DNA of 64,000 nucleotides from Bradyrhizobium sp. WSM3983 (GTDB lineage: Bacteria; Pseudomonadota; Alphaproteobacteria; Rhizobiales; Xanthobacteraceae), in assembly GCF_000473045.1 (NCBI RefSeq), contig NZ_AXAY01000006.1, forward strand, positions 248,001 to 312,000, given 5' to 3'. The position numbers were made by a program, and so were the translations under genes. The notes under the pieces were generated by a model. It had not been told where the DNA came from. It ran no database searches and saw only the letters and a list, made by a program, of their open reading frames with translations. Position 1 is the stretch's first letter, and each line of letters starts with the position of its first letter. Positions 31,319 through 40,180 of this stretch are shown piece by piece.

Positions 31319-32080
31319 GTGATTGCATCGGACCTTCAGAGCGGTGTCGAACGGCTCGGCGACATGATCGCGAGCGCCAACATCATCGTGCCGTTCACCG
31401 GTGCCGGCATTTCCACCGAATGCGGCATCCCTGACTTCCGCTCGCCGGGCGGAATTTGGACCCGCAGCCGTCCGATCCAGTTCGATGAGTTTGTCGCGAG
31501 CCAGGAGGCGCGCGACGAATCCTGGCGCCGGCGCTTTGCGATGGAGGAGGTGTTCGCCGCAGCCAAACCCGGCCGCGGCCATCGCGCGCTGGCTTCGCTG
31601 CATCGCGCCGGCAAGATTCCCGCGGTCATCACCCAGAACATCGACAATCTGCACCAGGCCTCAGGCTTCGCCGCCGATCGCGTGATTGAACTTCACGGCA
31701 ATACCACTTACGCGCGCTGCATCGGATGTGGGCAGGCCTATCAGCTCGATTGGGTGAAGCGCCGCTTCGACCAGGACGGCGCCGCCCCCAACTGCACCGC
31801 ATGCGACGAGCCGGTGAAAACCGCAACGATCTCATTCGGTCAGGCGATGCCCGAGGATGAAATGCAACGCGCAACCGAGCTCTCGCAGGCCTGTGATCTC
31901 TTCATCGCGATCGGTTCCTCGCTCGTGGTGTGGCCGGCGGCGGGCTTTCCGATGATGGCGAAGAACGCCGGTGCACGTTTAGTGATCATCAATCGCGAGC
32001 CGACCGAACAGGACGACATCGCCGACCTCGTCATCCGTCACGACATCGGCGAAGCACTCGGACCCTTTGTCGGCAATTGA
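31319..32080 (+). CDS. NAD-dependent protein deacylase, Sir2 family
   Basis: 253-residue sirtuin that removes acyl groups from lysines using NAD. The NAD-binding GAGISTECGIPDFR is at 28-41, TQNIDNLHQ at 105-113, catalytic H126 in LHGNTTYA and the zinc cysteines C134, C137, C159 and C162. GSSLVVWPAAGFP follows, as in CobB-type enzymes. The GTG at 31319 is chosen because GGGAGG lies 7 nt upstream; an upstream in-frame ATG lacks a ribosome site. It stands alone between a small gene and the cold-shock gene. Confidence 0.93.
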   Translation: MIASDLQSGVERLGDMIASANIIVPFTGAGISTECGIPDFRSPGGIWTRSRPIQFDEFVASQEARDESWRRRFAMEEVFAAAKPGRGHRALASLHRAGKIPAVITQNIDNLHQASGFAADRVIELHGNTTYARCIGCGQAYQLDWVKRRFDQDGAAPNCTACDEPVKTATISFGQAMPEDEMQRATELSQACDLFIAIGSSLVVWPAAGFPMMAKNAGARLVIINREPTEQDDIADLVIRHDIGEALGPFVGN

Positions 32081-32290
32081 GGCATCAATTTGATTCGCGC
32101 CTGTGCAAGCTGTTCATAGGTTCCGGCGAATCTCTTTTTTATCTATGCCTCGCAACCGGGAGTGTTATCTTTTGATTCGAAAGATTCGTGTCGCGTCGAG
32201 TTGAGAAGATTCTCTGAAGGTTCTCTAAAGACGCGTGATTCGACGCCGCCGCTGAGGGCGGGTTGCATAGAATGTGTGGGGTCCGGGGTT

Positions 32291-32926
32291 ATGGGGTCGT
32301 CGGACGGATTTGAGTCCAAGAAGCTGGGAGTTCCCGCGGCCGGCGAGCACGGCGGCGGTGGTCGCGATAGCGCGCTCAGTCCCTTCACCGGACTGGGCGA
32401 GGGCAGCGCCAACCTCGTCGAGGTCCACGGCGTCATCAAATGGTTCGACGCCTCAAAGGGCTACGGGTTCATCGTTCCCGACAATGGATGGCCCGACGTG
32501 CTCCTGCACGTTACCGTGCTTAGGCGCGACGGCTTCCAGACCGCGTACGAGGGCGCCCGCATCGTCGTCGAGTGCATCCAGCGTGCCAAGGGCTATCAGG
32601 CCTTCCGCGTCGTCTCGATGGACGAGTCGACCGCGATCCATCCCGCGCAGATGCTGCCGCCGCGCACCCACGTCACGGTGACCCCGACCAGCGGGCTCGA
32701 GCGAGCCCAGGTCAAATGGTTCAACCGGCTGCGCGGCTTCGGCTTCCTGACCTGCGGGGAGGGCACCCCCGACATCTTCGTGCACATGGAGACGCTGCGC
32801 CGCTTCGGCATGACCGAACTGCGGCCGGGGCAGTATGTGCTGGTGCGCTTTGGGCCCGGCTCCAAGGGCATGATGGCGGCCGAGATCCATCCGGAGACGG
32901 GATCGCCGGGGCTCCAGTCGCACTAG
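32291..32926 (+). CDS. Double cold-shock domain protein
   Basis: 211 residues with two cold-shock (CSD) beta barrels: the first from GVIKWFDASKGYGFIVPDNG (RNP1 KGYGFI) and the second from AQVKWFNRLRGFGFLTCGEG (RGFGFL), separated by a linker with TAIHPAQMLPPRTHV. Each has the DVLLHVTVLRR/DIFVHMETLRR RNP2-like strand. The N-terminal 50 residues are Gly/Ser-rich. Double-CSD proteins of this kind are typical of alphaproteobacteria and bind single-stranded RNA or DNA. A leader of about 200 nt precedes the ATG. Confidence 0.92.
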   Translation: MGSSDGFESKKLGVPAAGEHGGGGRDSALSPFTGLGEGSANLVEVHGVIKWFDASKGYGFIVPDNGWPDVLLHVTVLRRDGFQTAYEGARIVVECIQRAKGYQAFRVVSMDESTAIHPAQMLPPRTHVTVTPTSGLERAQVKWFNRLRGFGFLTCGEGTPDIFVHMETLRRFGMTELRPGQYVLVRFGPGSKGMMAAEIHPETGSPGLQSH

Positions 32927-32952
32927 CGGCTTCCCATTTTCGCATTCGTGAG

Positions 32953-32992
32953 CAGAAGCGCGCGGCCCCGGGGTCGCGCGCTTCTGGCTTTT
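32953..32992 (+). terminator. Intrinsic terminator after the cold-shock gene
   Basis: Perfect 12-bp stem CAGAAGCGCGCG / CGCGCGCTTCTG followed by GCTTTTG. Confidence 0.8.
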
Positions 32993-33053
32993 GTCATGAT
33001 CGCCGCGTAAGGATGTCGCAGTCCCCCGCCGTCAGGCACAATGAGTCCATTCC

Positions 33054-33539
33054 ATGAGTTTTGATCGAAAGGCCGCCCGGTCCGTTGCCCGGGGCTGGCT
33101 TGCCGCCATCCTCGTCGTTGTCGGCTTTGCCGTCGCAAGCGGGTCCGCTCGCGCGGCCAGCTTCCAGCCGCTCGAGATCGTCACCAAGAACGGCGTGCAG
33201 GTATTCTCGGTGGAGATGGCGACCACGGACGAGGAGAAGCAGACCGGGCTGATGTACCGCAAGGAATTGGCGGACGGCAAAGGCATGCTGTTCGATTTCA
33301 ATCCCGAGCAGGAAGTCTCGATGTGGATGAAGAACACCTTCGTCTCGCTCGACATGATCTTCATTCGCGCCGACGGCCGCATCCTGCGCATCGCCGAGAA
33401 CACCGAGCCGCTCTCGACCAGGATCATTTCCTCGGGAGGTCCCGCCCGGGCCGTCCTCGAGGTGGTGGCGGGAACAGCGCAGAAATACGGCATCCGCCCG
33501 GGCGATCGGGTTGGCCACCCCCTGTTCGGCAGCAAATAG
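33054..33539 (+). CDS. Exported DUF192 domain protein
   Basis: 161 residues. A signal peptide (LAAILVVVGFAVASGSARA) is followed by a DUF192 domain: FSVEMATTDEEKQTGLMYRKEL, GMLFDF, MWMKNTFVSLDMIFI and VLEVVAGTAQKYGIRPGDRV are the conserved blocks. The family is widespread and its function is undefined. It lies between the cold-shock gene and tRNA-Pro. Confidence 0.9.
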   Translation: MSFDRKAARSVARGWLAAILVVVGFAVASGSARAASFQPLEIVTKNGVQVFSVEMATTDEEKQTGLMYRKELADGKGMLFDFNPEQEVSMWMKNTFVSLDMIFIRADGRILRIAENTEPLSTRIISSGGPARAVLEVVAGTAQKYGIRPGDRVGHPLFGSK

Positions 33540-33621
33540 GTCCTGACGGTGCGGCCAAGGCCGGCTCGGTAGGCTTGCTGGCGCTTGGGGAAGCGTGTAT
33601 CGACGGGGCTCGCCGGACATT

Positions 33622-33698
33622 CGGGGTATAGCGCAGCCTGGTAGCGCGGCAGTTTTGGGTACTGCAGGTCGTTGGTTCGAATCCAGCTGCCCCGACCA
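33622..33698 (+). tRNA. tRNA-Pro (UGG anticodon)
   Basis: 77 nt with encoded CCA. Anticodon stem GCAGT / ACTGC closes the loop TTTGGGT with anticodon TGG. D-loop AGCGCAGCCTGGTAGCGC and T arm GGTTCGAATCC are standard. Confidence 0.95.
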
Positions 33699-33960
33699 GT
33701 AATTTCAATGACTTATAAGAGATTTTCAGCTTCCGTCTTCCCAGAAAATAGCATTGGGAAGGGCATGGGAAGTTCGAGGCAGGGGGTGAGTCAATTTGAC
33801 TCAGGGGTAACCCGACCACTCTCCTTGATTGAGGATTCACACCGCACAGCTTCTGCCGAATAGTCCCCGCCAGCTGGATCGACTGGCTTGGAGGAGGGCA
33901 TGCCTCGCCCGGTCAGACGCCACACGCGGACGGTCGGCCGGTCAACGTACGTTCGGCGAG

Positions 33961-34122
33961 ATGCGCGAGATGGGGCTGCGCGGAGTCCTGGTCTATTGCC
34001 ATTGCGGCCATCATGTTGCGCTCGACGCTGATCGTTGGCGTGACGATATGCGGCTGTCAGATATCGAGCCGCGCTTCGTCTGCTCTGGATGCGATGGGTG
34101 CAGGAGTGCTCTTAGTTCTTGA
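33961..34122 (+). pseudogene. Zinc-ribbon-like small protein, probably C-terminally degenerate
   Basis: 53 residues MREMGLRGVLVYCHCGHHVALDADRW with two CxxC-like pairs (YCHC and CSGC). It resembles a common rhizobial family of about 60-residue proteins (M.LGNMR..G.R.L...C..CHH.A......FGPRMVC..CG). Relatives continue GADVRPxW after the second pair, whereas here the frame changes and a stop follows, suggesting a 3' frameshift. It lies in the disturbed stretch after tRNA-Pro. Confidence 0.5.
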
Positions 34123-34393
34123 GCGCTTTTCCGAAGCTGTGGCCGCCATCGTTGCAGGATATTTGGCGGTAGGGATACGATCCCGATCTTGTACAAGCGA
34201 CGGTCACGTTGCCGGATGAAAAAGTGAACGTGGGAGCGTGCTGCTTTGGATGCTTGGTCTTAAAGCATTGAATCTGGCTATTATTGAACTGTCTTAGCTC
34301 CGAGTTGGCCTTTACGTAGTTTAAAAATCCTGGGCAATCGTTGGCGAAAGCGCTGGCCGGGAAGATCATGAAGATTGAAAGAATGAGCTTCAT
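34112..34393 (-). CDS. Small secreted protein, function unknown
   Basis: 93 residues with a signal peptide (MKLILSIFMIFPASAFAND). The mature part has four cysteines (DCPGF, QIQCF, VACTR, ISCND), probably two disulphides, and is polar. AAGAGGAGA precedes the ATG. Composition is less GC-rich than neighbouring core genes, consistent with recent arrival near the tRNA-Pro. Confidence 0.65.
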   Translation of the reverse strand: MKLILSIFMIFPASAFANDCPGFLNYVKANSELRQFNNSQIQCFKTKHPKQHAPTFTFSSGNVTVACTRSGSYPYRQISCNDGGHSFGKALKN

Positions 34394-34566
34394 TGCAATC
34401 TCCTCTTGCGTCGATGGAGATCTCGGCCACGGATGCCGAGATGCATAGCCCGCCCAACACTCGCACGTTTGTTGAAATCCAGCGATGCCCCGATAGGATT
34501 ACTTCGCCGGGGCTGGCTGCATATTTCACTTAGATCGTTTTTACCCAGCTTCATTTTGTCCAATCC

Positions 34567-34600
34567 GAGGGCCGCAGCGAACTCAGTCGCTGCGGCCCTC
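34567..34600 (+). terminator. Perfect 14-bp hairpin, possible terminator
   Basis: GAGGGCCGCAGCGA / TCGCTGCGGCCCTC with a 6-nt loop, followed by GTCGTTTA, a weak T-run. The 329-bp stretch 34394-34722 has no supported gene, so this hairpin may end an unannotated RNA or the transcript of a lost gene. Confidence 0.5.
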
Positions 34601-34722
34601 GTCGTTTAGCGCTGGCCTTGGTCAGGCCGGCAGCGCGTTGCCGCGACAACCTGTCCGCCACACAACCTTCGCGTCAGCTTCGCGTGCACTATCTCTGCGC
34701 GTGCAATGGGGAATGTTCGGAC

Positions 34723-35451
34723 ATGTTTAGAGCTCTATGCGGTACGGCGATTCTCGTCTTGTCTGCGACCGCGGCATCCGCGGCTGATTATGCGCGGCAG
34801 GCGCCTCCACTGGCGCCGCTCACCTTCAACTGGACCGGCTGCTATCTCGGGGGTCATCTCGGCGGCGGTGCGAGCGAGGATCGCACGATCAACAGCGCCG
34901 GCGGGACCGTCGATTTCGGCGCGGGCGGATTCATTGGCGGCGGACAGGCCGGCTGCGACCATCAATTCGCATCCAACTGGGTCGTCGGCGCCGAGGGCCG
35001 CGCCGCATGGTCGAGCCTGTCGAGCCAGCACGCCAGCAATGTCAGATTTCCCGCATTCGGCAACCTCGTCGTGCCCTCGCAGTTCGGCCTCAAGAACGAT
35101 CTTCTGGCCTCGATCACCGCACGGTTCGGTTACGCCTACGGTTCAGGCTGGCTGTTCTATGGGCGAGGTGGCGTCGCCTGGACCCACGAGAAGATCGATG
35201 ATGCCTATGTCAGTCCGGCCACTGGTTTCCGAATCGATCCAAGCGCGTCCGTCATGCGGACCGGCTGGACATTGGGTGCGGGCGTGGAATGGGCGTTTGC
35301 ACCATGCTGGTCAGCCAATGTCGAATACAATTACCACGACTTCGGTACGAAGGGCCCGATACAGCTGATCAGTCCGGTCGAGGGCATCACGGTGGCCCAT
35401 CTCAAGGACACGATCCATGCCGCGACGATCGGCGTGAATTACCACTACTGA
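34723..35451 (+). CDS. Outer-membrane beta-barrel protein (Omp31-like)
   Basis: 242 residues with a signal peptide (MFRALCGTAILVLSATAASA). The mature protein has the 8-strand barrel pattern of rhizobial Omp25/Omp31 proteins: NWTGCYLGGHLGGG, FIGGGQAGCDHQFASNWVVGAEG, DLLASITARFGYAYGSGWLFYGRGGVAW, TLGAGVEWAFAPCWSANVEYNYHDFG, and a C-terminal strand ending in aromatic Tyr (GVNYHY). Function is structural or host-interaction; no channel residues can be read. Confidence 0.9.
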   Translation: MFRALCGTAILVLSATAASAADYARQAPPLAPLTFNWTGCYLGGHLGGGASEDRTINSAGGTVDFGAGGFIGGGQAGCDHQFASNWVVGAEGRAAWSSLSSQHASNVRFPAFGNLVVPSQFGLKNDLLASITARFGYAYGSGWLFYGRGGVAWTHEKIDDAYVSPATGFRIDPSASVMRTGWTLGAGVEWAFAPCWSANVEYNYHDFGTKGPIQLISPVEGITVAHLKDTIHAATIGVNYHY

Positions 35452-35496
35452 TGTGATCGGAAGCGGCCGACATGCCACAGCCGGCCTGCTCAGCCG

Positions 35497-35718
35497 TCAG
35501 GACAGCAGCCAGTCGACGAGGCGCCAGGCCATCCAGCCCAGCACGCAGATCCAGCCTACCATCGCGACCGCCGCGAACCCGAGCCAGCACAGTGCAAACA
35601 GCGATGTCCGGGGTTGCTCTGCCTCGGACAGTTTCTCGGTCGTATCGATTTGGCTCACAGCATCCCCTTGGCCAACGGCCTGCTGTTCATTGGTCAGCGT
35701 TCGCTCGCGAAAATTCAC
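35497..35718 (-). CDS. Small membrane protein
   Basis: 73 residues from a GTG at 35718 with GGAG upstream. A polar N-terminus (EQQAVGQGDAVSQIDTTEKL) precedes one or two membrane helices (LFALCWLGFAAVAMVGWICV and GWMAWRLVDWLL). It converges with the barrel protein gene. No family recognised. Confidence 0.55.
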   Translation of the reverse strand: MNFRERTLTNEQQAVGQGDAVSQIDTTEKLSEAEQPRTSLFALCWLGFAAVAMVGWICVLGWMAWRLVDWLLS

Positions 35719-35974
35719 CGGCCGCGCTCCAACTCACACGGACGTGAGACGGGATGACTGTCCTTTCACGGCAAGCGCGAGCCGATCAGACCCGTTCGCG
35801 GCATCCCCCGGACAGGCGGGAAGAAGCTGCAACCCGTGACAGAGCGAATGGTTTCTGATGTTTGCTGGAGAATAGGCGCAGCCGTGATGATTTTTGCTGA
35901 CGGTGCGTTAACGGCCGCAGGAATTACCAAAGCTTCATCGAACCTTTGGGCGTCGCCATAGACATAACAGTGTT

Positions 35975-36051
35975 GGGGATTTCAGCGCCCAATGTCTAAA
36001 CGGACGCCGCCAAGCGATGATATTCCGCTTGCGCGGCGTTGCGCTTTTAAG
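35975..36051 (+). ncRNA. Candidate small RNA, copy 2 (GGGGAUUUCAGCGCCC 5' end)
   Basis: Same layout as the RNA at 28577-28651: identical 16-nt 5' end, a linker, a 7-bp lower stem (ACGCCGC / GCGGCGT), a 6-bp upper stem (CAAGCG / CGCTTG), a 9-nt AU-rich loop ATGATATTC and a TTTT tract. ATCGAACCTT begins exactly 38 nt before the GGGG, as in copy 1. Stem sequences differ between copies but pairing is kept. The surrounding 336 bp (35719-36054) hold no other feature. Confidence 0.65.
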
Positions 36052-36054
36052 GGC

Positions 36055-36210
36055 TCAGTTCGAGGCGTACCAGCCCGCCGGAAACGGGATCAGCGGCCAG
36101 ACTGGATAATTGTCGTTGGCAGCCCTCGGCGATCTGTCGTGTGACGGCCTGGCAACCGGTGGGGGCGATGAAATCATCGCGAGGTGCAAATATGCAAACT
36201 GCAAATTCAT
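36055..36210 (-). CDS. Possible small protein (51 aa), weakly supported
   Basis: From ATG 36210: MNLQFAYLHLAMISSPPPVA and ending AANDNYPVWPLIPFPAGWYASN. The AANDN...PFPAGW ending is of a kind seen in short Bradyrhizobium proteins. No clear ribosome site and its end abuts the candidate RNA at 35975-36051, so it may not be translated. Confidence 0.35.
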   Translation of the reverse strand: MNLQFAYLHLAMISSPPPVARPSHDRSPRAANDNYPVWPLIPFPAGWYASN

Positions 36211-36520
36211 GATTATCGACCCGCAGTCAGTCGTTTGAAAAATTCGGTCTGAGCTCGAAACCATTCCAGCGCGCTCTTCGGAAACGGCGCACTGATTCTC
36301 AAATTGCGCATACATCTTAGGAAAGATAGGCAGGCGTTTCAACCGACAACGCGGCTCTCCGTCGGCAAGTAAGGTTGATCGGTTAGGTTAAGCACGAGCC
36401 GTCGTTGCGGTCGTTTTGAGGACTGGTATCAAACCAGTCCCGGCACGCGACGACGCCCCATCAGCGGCTCACACGAGATCACATTCGTCGCGGCGTTTCG
36501 TTTCGCGCGAGTTGTCCGCC

Positions 36521-36715
36521 ATGGCTTTCGATCTCAACTCCAAAACACCCCGCCAACGGTCGAACTGGACCGAGATCTGGCACCTCTGGACCGTGATCGT
36601 ACCGCGCCGTTCGATCAACGGGCAGCTCGTCTACGGCAAGGTCTGGCGCCGTCACGACGGCCGCGACTGGATCTACAAGAAATTTACCGAATACGACGGC
36701 GAGGCGGCGGCCTGA
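36521..36715 (+). CDS. Small conserved hypothetical protein
   Basis: 64 residues from ATG 36521. The stretch NWTEIWHLWTVIVPRRSINGQLVYGKVWRRHDGRDWIYKK is a compact Trp/Arg-rich domain without membrane segments. No family recognised. It converges with the OpgC gene. Confidence 0.6.
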   Translation: MAFDLNSKTPRQRSNWTEIWHLWTVIVPRRSINGQLVYGKVWRRHDGRDWIYKKFTEYDGEAAA

Positions 36716-36763
36716 GGCTTCCGCCGCAGCGCGGCTCAGGCGGTCTCTCTCAAGCAGCCTCTC

Positions 36764-37942
36764 TCAAGCAGTCTTGGCCGTCGGGGTGGCCGCAGGCTTC
36801 GCCGGCGGCGGCTTCAGTGGCTTGTCCTGCCGCTTCGACCAGGAGATGTAATAGGCGACCGTCGTCATGATCGCGATGCCCGCGATGGAGACGAAGAGCT
36901 GCGCGAACAGTGAGCCCGAGCTCATCGACAACTCGAAATGGCCGACGAAGGACAAGAACACGCCGACGCAGAACACGGCGAGCGATTGCTGGCCGCAGAC
37001 GATCACCGGATCGAAGATCTTCCACTCCAGCCCCGGCCATTCCTTCGGCACGAAGCGGATCACCAGGATCACGATCACGACGAAGTGGATGAAGCGGTAG
37101 GGCGCGAGGTTGGTCTTGTCGTTCGGATTGAACGTCGAGAACAGCCATTCCGGAAACATGCCGCCGAAGGTCGGGAAACGGCCCGCCATCGTCATGATCA
37201 GTGCGAACGCCAGATAGGCGAAGCAAAGCCATATCGTGATCGGTGAGTTGATCAGCCAGCCCGAGCGACGTGCGCCGCCCATCGCGCACCAGGCGCCGAA
37301 CACGAACAGCACCTGCCAGCAATAGGGGTTGAAGTACCACTGGCCGGCCGGATAGGCGTTCAGGTTCAGGCCAAAGTGACGCGCGGTCAGCCACAGGATG
37401 ATGGAGAGCACCATCGTCAGATCCGGCTTGCGCAGCATGAACCACAGCACCGGCGGAAACAGGCCCATCAGCACGATGTAGAGCGGCAGCACGTCGAGAT
37501 TGAGCGGCTTGAAGCGCAGGAACAGGCCCTGGCGCAGCGTCTCGGTGGCGTTGTCAACGAGGCCGGCGACGTTGAACTCGTTGATCATCTCGGAATCGCC
37601 GAAGCGCAGCGCGAGATAGCTGATCGAGGCAATGTAGATCACGAACAGGATGATGTGGGCGACGTAGAGCTGCCAGACCCGCTTGGTGAGGCGGGTGGCG
37701 CCGACGATGAAGCCGCGCTCCAGCATCATGCGGGCATAGACGAACGAGGCCGTATAGCCGGAGATGAAGACGAACAGGTCGGCGGCGTCGGAAAAGCCGT
37801 AATTGCGCGTCGTGATCCAGTTCACGATGTTGTCGGGGATGTGGTCGAGGAAGATCGCCCAGTTGGCGACGCCGCGAAACAGGTCGAGCCTGAGGTCACG
37901 GCCCTTCTCGGGGAGCGTGGCGTTGATGTTCAGGAAGGCCAT
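36764..37942 (-). CDS. opgC: OpgC family glucan succinyl-transfer membrane protein
   Basis: 392-residue polytopic membrane protein of the OpgC/acyltransferase_3 type, which succinylates periplasmic osmoregulated glucans. It opens with GRDLRLDLFRGVANWAIFLDHIP, the family hallmark with conserved Arg and His, and continues with DAADLFVFISGYTASFVYARMML and about ten membrane helices. A Lys/Pro-rich C-terminal tail is cytoplasmic. ATG at 37942 is used; the Pro/Arg-rich extension upstream is not part of the family. Rhizobial cyclic glucans are the likely substrate. Confidence 0.9.
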   Translation of the reverse strand: MAFLNINATLPEKGRDLRLDLFRGVANWAIFLDHIPDNIVNWITTRNYGFSDAADLFVFISGYTASFVYARMMLERGFIVGATRLTKRVWQLYVAHIILFVIYIASISYLALRFGDSEMINEFNVAGLVDNATETLRQGLFLRFKPLNLDVLPLYIVLMGLFPPVLWFMLRKPDLTMVLSIILWLTARHFGLNLNAYPAGQWYFNPYCWQVLFVFGAWCAMGGARRSGWLINSPITIWLCFAYLAFALIMTMAGRFPTFGGMFPEWLFSTFNPNDKTNLAPYRFIHFVVIVILVIRFVPKEWPGLEWKIFDPVIVCGQQSLAVFCVGVFLSFVGHFELSMSSGSLFAQLFVSIAGIAIMTTVAYYISWSKRQDKPLKPPPAKPAATPTAKTA

Positions 37943-38201
37943 GCGACGGGAGCTTTCGAAGGGGACGGATAGGCGGATGTCGGCGAGGCAGGGCCGCCGG
38001 GCGGGATTCCCCGGCGGACGGCGGCGGGGACGCAATTGTCACAGTGCAGCATAATGACTATACCCGTCGGTGAGGGACCCGGGGGCCCCGGAATCACCGA
38101 TCAGTTCCCGAAAGGTGTCTCTATACTATGCCCGCGGTTTCCACCAATCGCTACCGTGACGCATTAAAATCGAACGAAAAGACCAAGAGGCCCGACCGCC
38201 A

Positions 38202-38507
38202 ATGACCGCACGCATTTTCAAGCCCGCCAAGAACGCGATGCAATCCGGCCGGTCCAAGGCCAAGGAATGGCAGCTCGATTACGAGCCGGAGCAGCCGCGT
38301 GCGGTCGAGCCGCTGATGGGCTGGACCTCGTCCGGTGACATGAAGCAGCAGATCACGCTGCGCTTCGACACCAAGGACGAGGCGGTCGCCTATTGCGAGC
38401 GCAAGGGCATCGCCTACCAGGTGATCGAGCCGAAGGAATCGCTCCACCGCCAAGTCGCCTACGCCGACAATTTCTCCTTCCGCCGCGGCGAGCCCTGGAC
38501 GCATTGA
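38202..38507 (+). CDS. NADH dehydrogenase accessory subunit (NDUFS4/ETC complex I type)
   Basis: 101 residues matching the ETC_C1_NDUFS4 family, the 18-kDa accessory subunit of respiratory complex I found in alphaproteobacteria and mitochondria. Visible: ARIFKPAKNAMQSGRSKAKEWQLDYEP, PLMGWTSSGDMKQQITLRFDTKDEAVAYCERKGIAYQV and ADNFSFRRGEPWTH. Stand-alone gene, as is usual outside the nuo operon. Confidence 0.94.
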   Translation: MTARIFKPAKNAMQSGRSKAKEWQLDYEPEQPRAVEPLMGWTSSGDMKQQITLRFDTKDEAVAYCERKGIAYQVIEPKESLHRQVAYADNFSFRRGEPWTH

Positions 38508-38603
38508 GGGGCTTCACCTCGTTCGTTCTCGCGGGGAGCCCTTGGCACCCATTCCGCCGCGTGCTTCGCTGGTCCGCATGACGGGACCATGACGAGGTGG
38601 GGG

Positions 38604-39098
38604 ATGGCGGGGCGTGACCGGCTCGACGGCGTCGATCTGAAGATCTTGTCCGAGCTGCAGCAGGACGGGCGGGTTCGCAACAACGAGCTGGCGCTGCGCG
38701 TGGGCGTCTCCGCGCCGAACTGCCTGCGGCGGCTCAAGTCGCTGTTCAGCCGCGGCGTGATCCGCGCCGTGCGTGCCGTCATCGACGAGCGGCTGCTCGG
38801 CTATGAGGTGGTGTCGTTCGTCTCGATCCAGCTCGGCAGCCAGGCGCAACCAGTGCTCGAAGCGTTCGAGGGATCGATCGCCGCGATCCCGCGCATCCAG
38901 CAGTGCTGGCGCATTTCGGGCGACACCGACTATCTCCTCAAATGCGTCGCGCCGAGCGTCGAGAGCATGCGTCAGCAGCTCCTGCATTTCGCCGCCATGC
39001 CCAACGTGAAGAACGTCCGCAGCTTTCCAGTACTGGGTGTCGCGAAGGACGTGCCGCTGCCGTTGCGAGAGATCGCGGCTGCGGCGCCGGCAGGATAG
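38604..39098 (+). CDS. Lrp/AsnC family transcriptional regulator
   Basis: 164 residues. N-terminal helix-turn-helix LDGVDLKILSELQQDGRVRNNELALRVGVSAPNCLRRLKSL, then the RAM ligand/oligomer domain with FVSIQLGS, RISGDTDYLLKCVAPSVE. ATG at 38604 follows GAGGTGG; an ATG five codons upstream is possible. Targets unknown; such proteins usually respond to amino acids. It converges with the AraC regulator of the leucine operon. Confidence 0.92.
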   Translation: MAGRDRLDGVDLKILSELQQDGRVRNNELALRVGVSAPNCLRRLKSLFSRGVIRAVRAVIDERLLGYEVVSFVSIQLGSQAQPVLEAFEGSIAAIPRIQQCWRISGDTDYLLKCVAPSVESMRQQLLHFAAMPNVKNVRSFPVLGVAKDVPLPLREIAAAAPAG

Positions 39099-39129
39099 GA
39101 GCCGCGCGAGGCGACGGCGACCGCACCCT

Positions 39130-40158
39130 TCAGCGATATCGCCCCCGAAACTCGCGCGGGCTGGCGCCGGTCCAGCTGCGGAAGGCCCGCGAAAAGCTTT
39201 TTTCGTTGCGGAAGCCGGCGATCTCCGCGATCCGCTTGATCGGGGTGCGGCCGCGCATCAGCTCCTGCTTGGCGAGCTCGAGCTTGGCTTCCTCCTTGAG
39301 GTCGCGCAGCGAGGTTGCCTCTTCGCGGAGCCGCCGATGCATGGTGCGGGTGGAGAGCGCGAGCTCGCTTGCGACATCCTCCGCACCCAGAATGCGGCCG
39401 CGCGCCTCCCGCAGCACGCGCCTGACACGTTCGACCAGCAAACGATCGCGGCGATAGGGCAGCACCGTCAGGCGCAGCGCGCCCTTGAGCATGCTGTCGA
39501 GATCGGCGGCGCTGCGGGTCAGCGGCAGCGAGAGATAATGCTTGTCGAAGATGATGCGGGCGCAATCCGCATCGAAGCGGACATGCTTGCAGAAGATGGT
39601 CGGATAGACCGAGACGTGTCCGGGCTCGGAATAGGGAAACTCCGCCGCACGCAGCGCGATCGCGGAATCCACCGCCCAGCAGGAGAAGCCGAGCACGTAG
39701 CGGAGCAGGGTGACGAGGCAGAACTCGCGCAACGGCCCGAGATCACGCTGCTCGCGAATGGAGATAGTGGCGGTCTCGCCGCTGACCGCAAGCTCGAACA
39801 GCACGTCCTCGGTGAGCAGGCGATGGTGCCGGCACCAGCGCTTCAGCGCGACCTCGAGCGTGGGCGCGGTGATCGAGGCACGGCACAGCATGCCGTAAGT
39901 GCCGAAAGGGAGCCTGCGCGAGAACCAGCCGAGCGCCTCGTCGTCGAGCTCGCGCATGGCATGGCCCGCCAGCGCCTCGAACTGCGCCGCCGTGACCCGC
40001 CCGTCGGCCGATCCGACGAGGTCGGACAGGACCTGCCCCTTGCTCAATGCCTCGGCCGGATCCCGCCCATAGCGGGCATAGGCCGCGACCACGCCGCGGA
40101 CGAAGGCGGCGGGGGTCATGGCGCGGCGGGGCGTCGCGGTTGCGGTCTGAAAGGGCAT
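39130..40158 (-). CDS. AraC family regulator divergent from the leucine-catabolism operon
   Basis: 342 residues: an N-terminal AraC-binding-like domain (PF12625 type, [31 protein letters not shown]) and a C-terminal double helix-turn-helix ([38 protein letters not shown] and [32 protein letters not shown]). It is divergent from isovaleryl-CoA dehydrogenase with 125 bp between starts, so it is the likely activator of the operon. ATG 40158 is preferred; an ATG 13 codons downstream is possible. Confidence 0.9.
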   Translation of the reverse strand: MPFQTATATPRRAMTPAAFVRGVVAAYARYGRDPAEALSKGQVLSDLVGSADGRVTAAQFEALAGHAMRELDDEALGWFSRRLPFGTYGMLCRASITAPTLEVALKRWCRHHRLLTEDVLFELAVSGETATISIREQRDLGPLREFCLVTLLRYVLGFSCWAVDSAIALRAAEFPYSEPGHVSVYPTIFCKHVRFDADCARIIFDKHYLSLPLTRSAADLDSMLKGALRLTVLPYRRDRLLVERVRRVLREARGRILGAEDVASELALSTRTMHRRLREEATSLRDLKEEAKLELAKQELMRGRTPIKRIAEIAGFRNEKSFSRAFRSWTGASPREFRGRYR

Positions 40159-40180
40159 CGAAAGTCCTTTGGAAAATCCT

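Noticed and set aside
33424..33840. Minus-strand open frame with GAAGFEPTTCSTQNCRATRL-type sequence
   Set aside because: It is the reverse reading of tRNA-Pro, a well-known false protein, and also runs opposite to the DUF192 gene.
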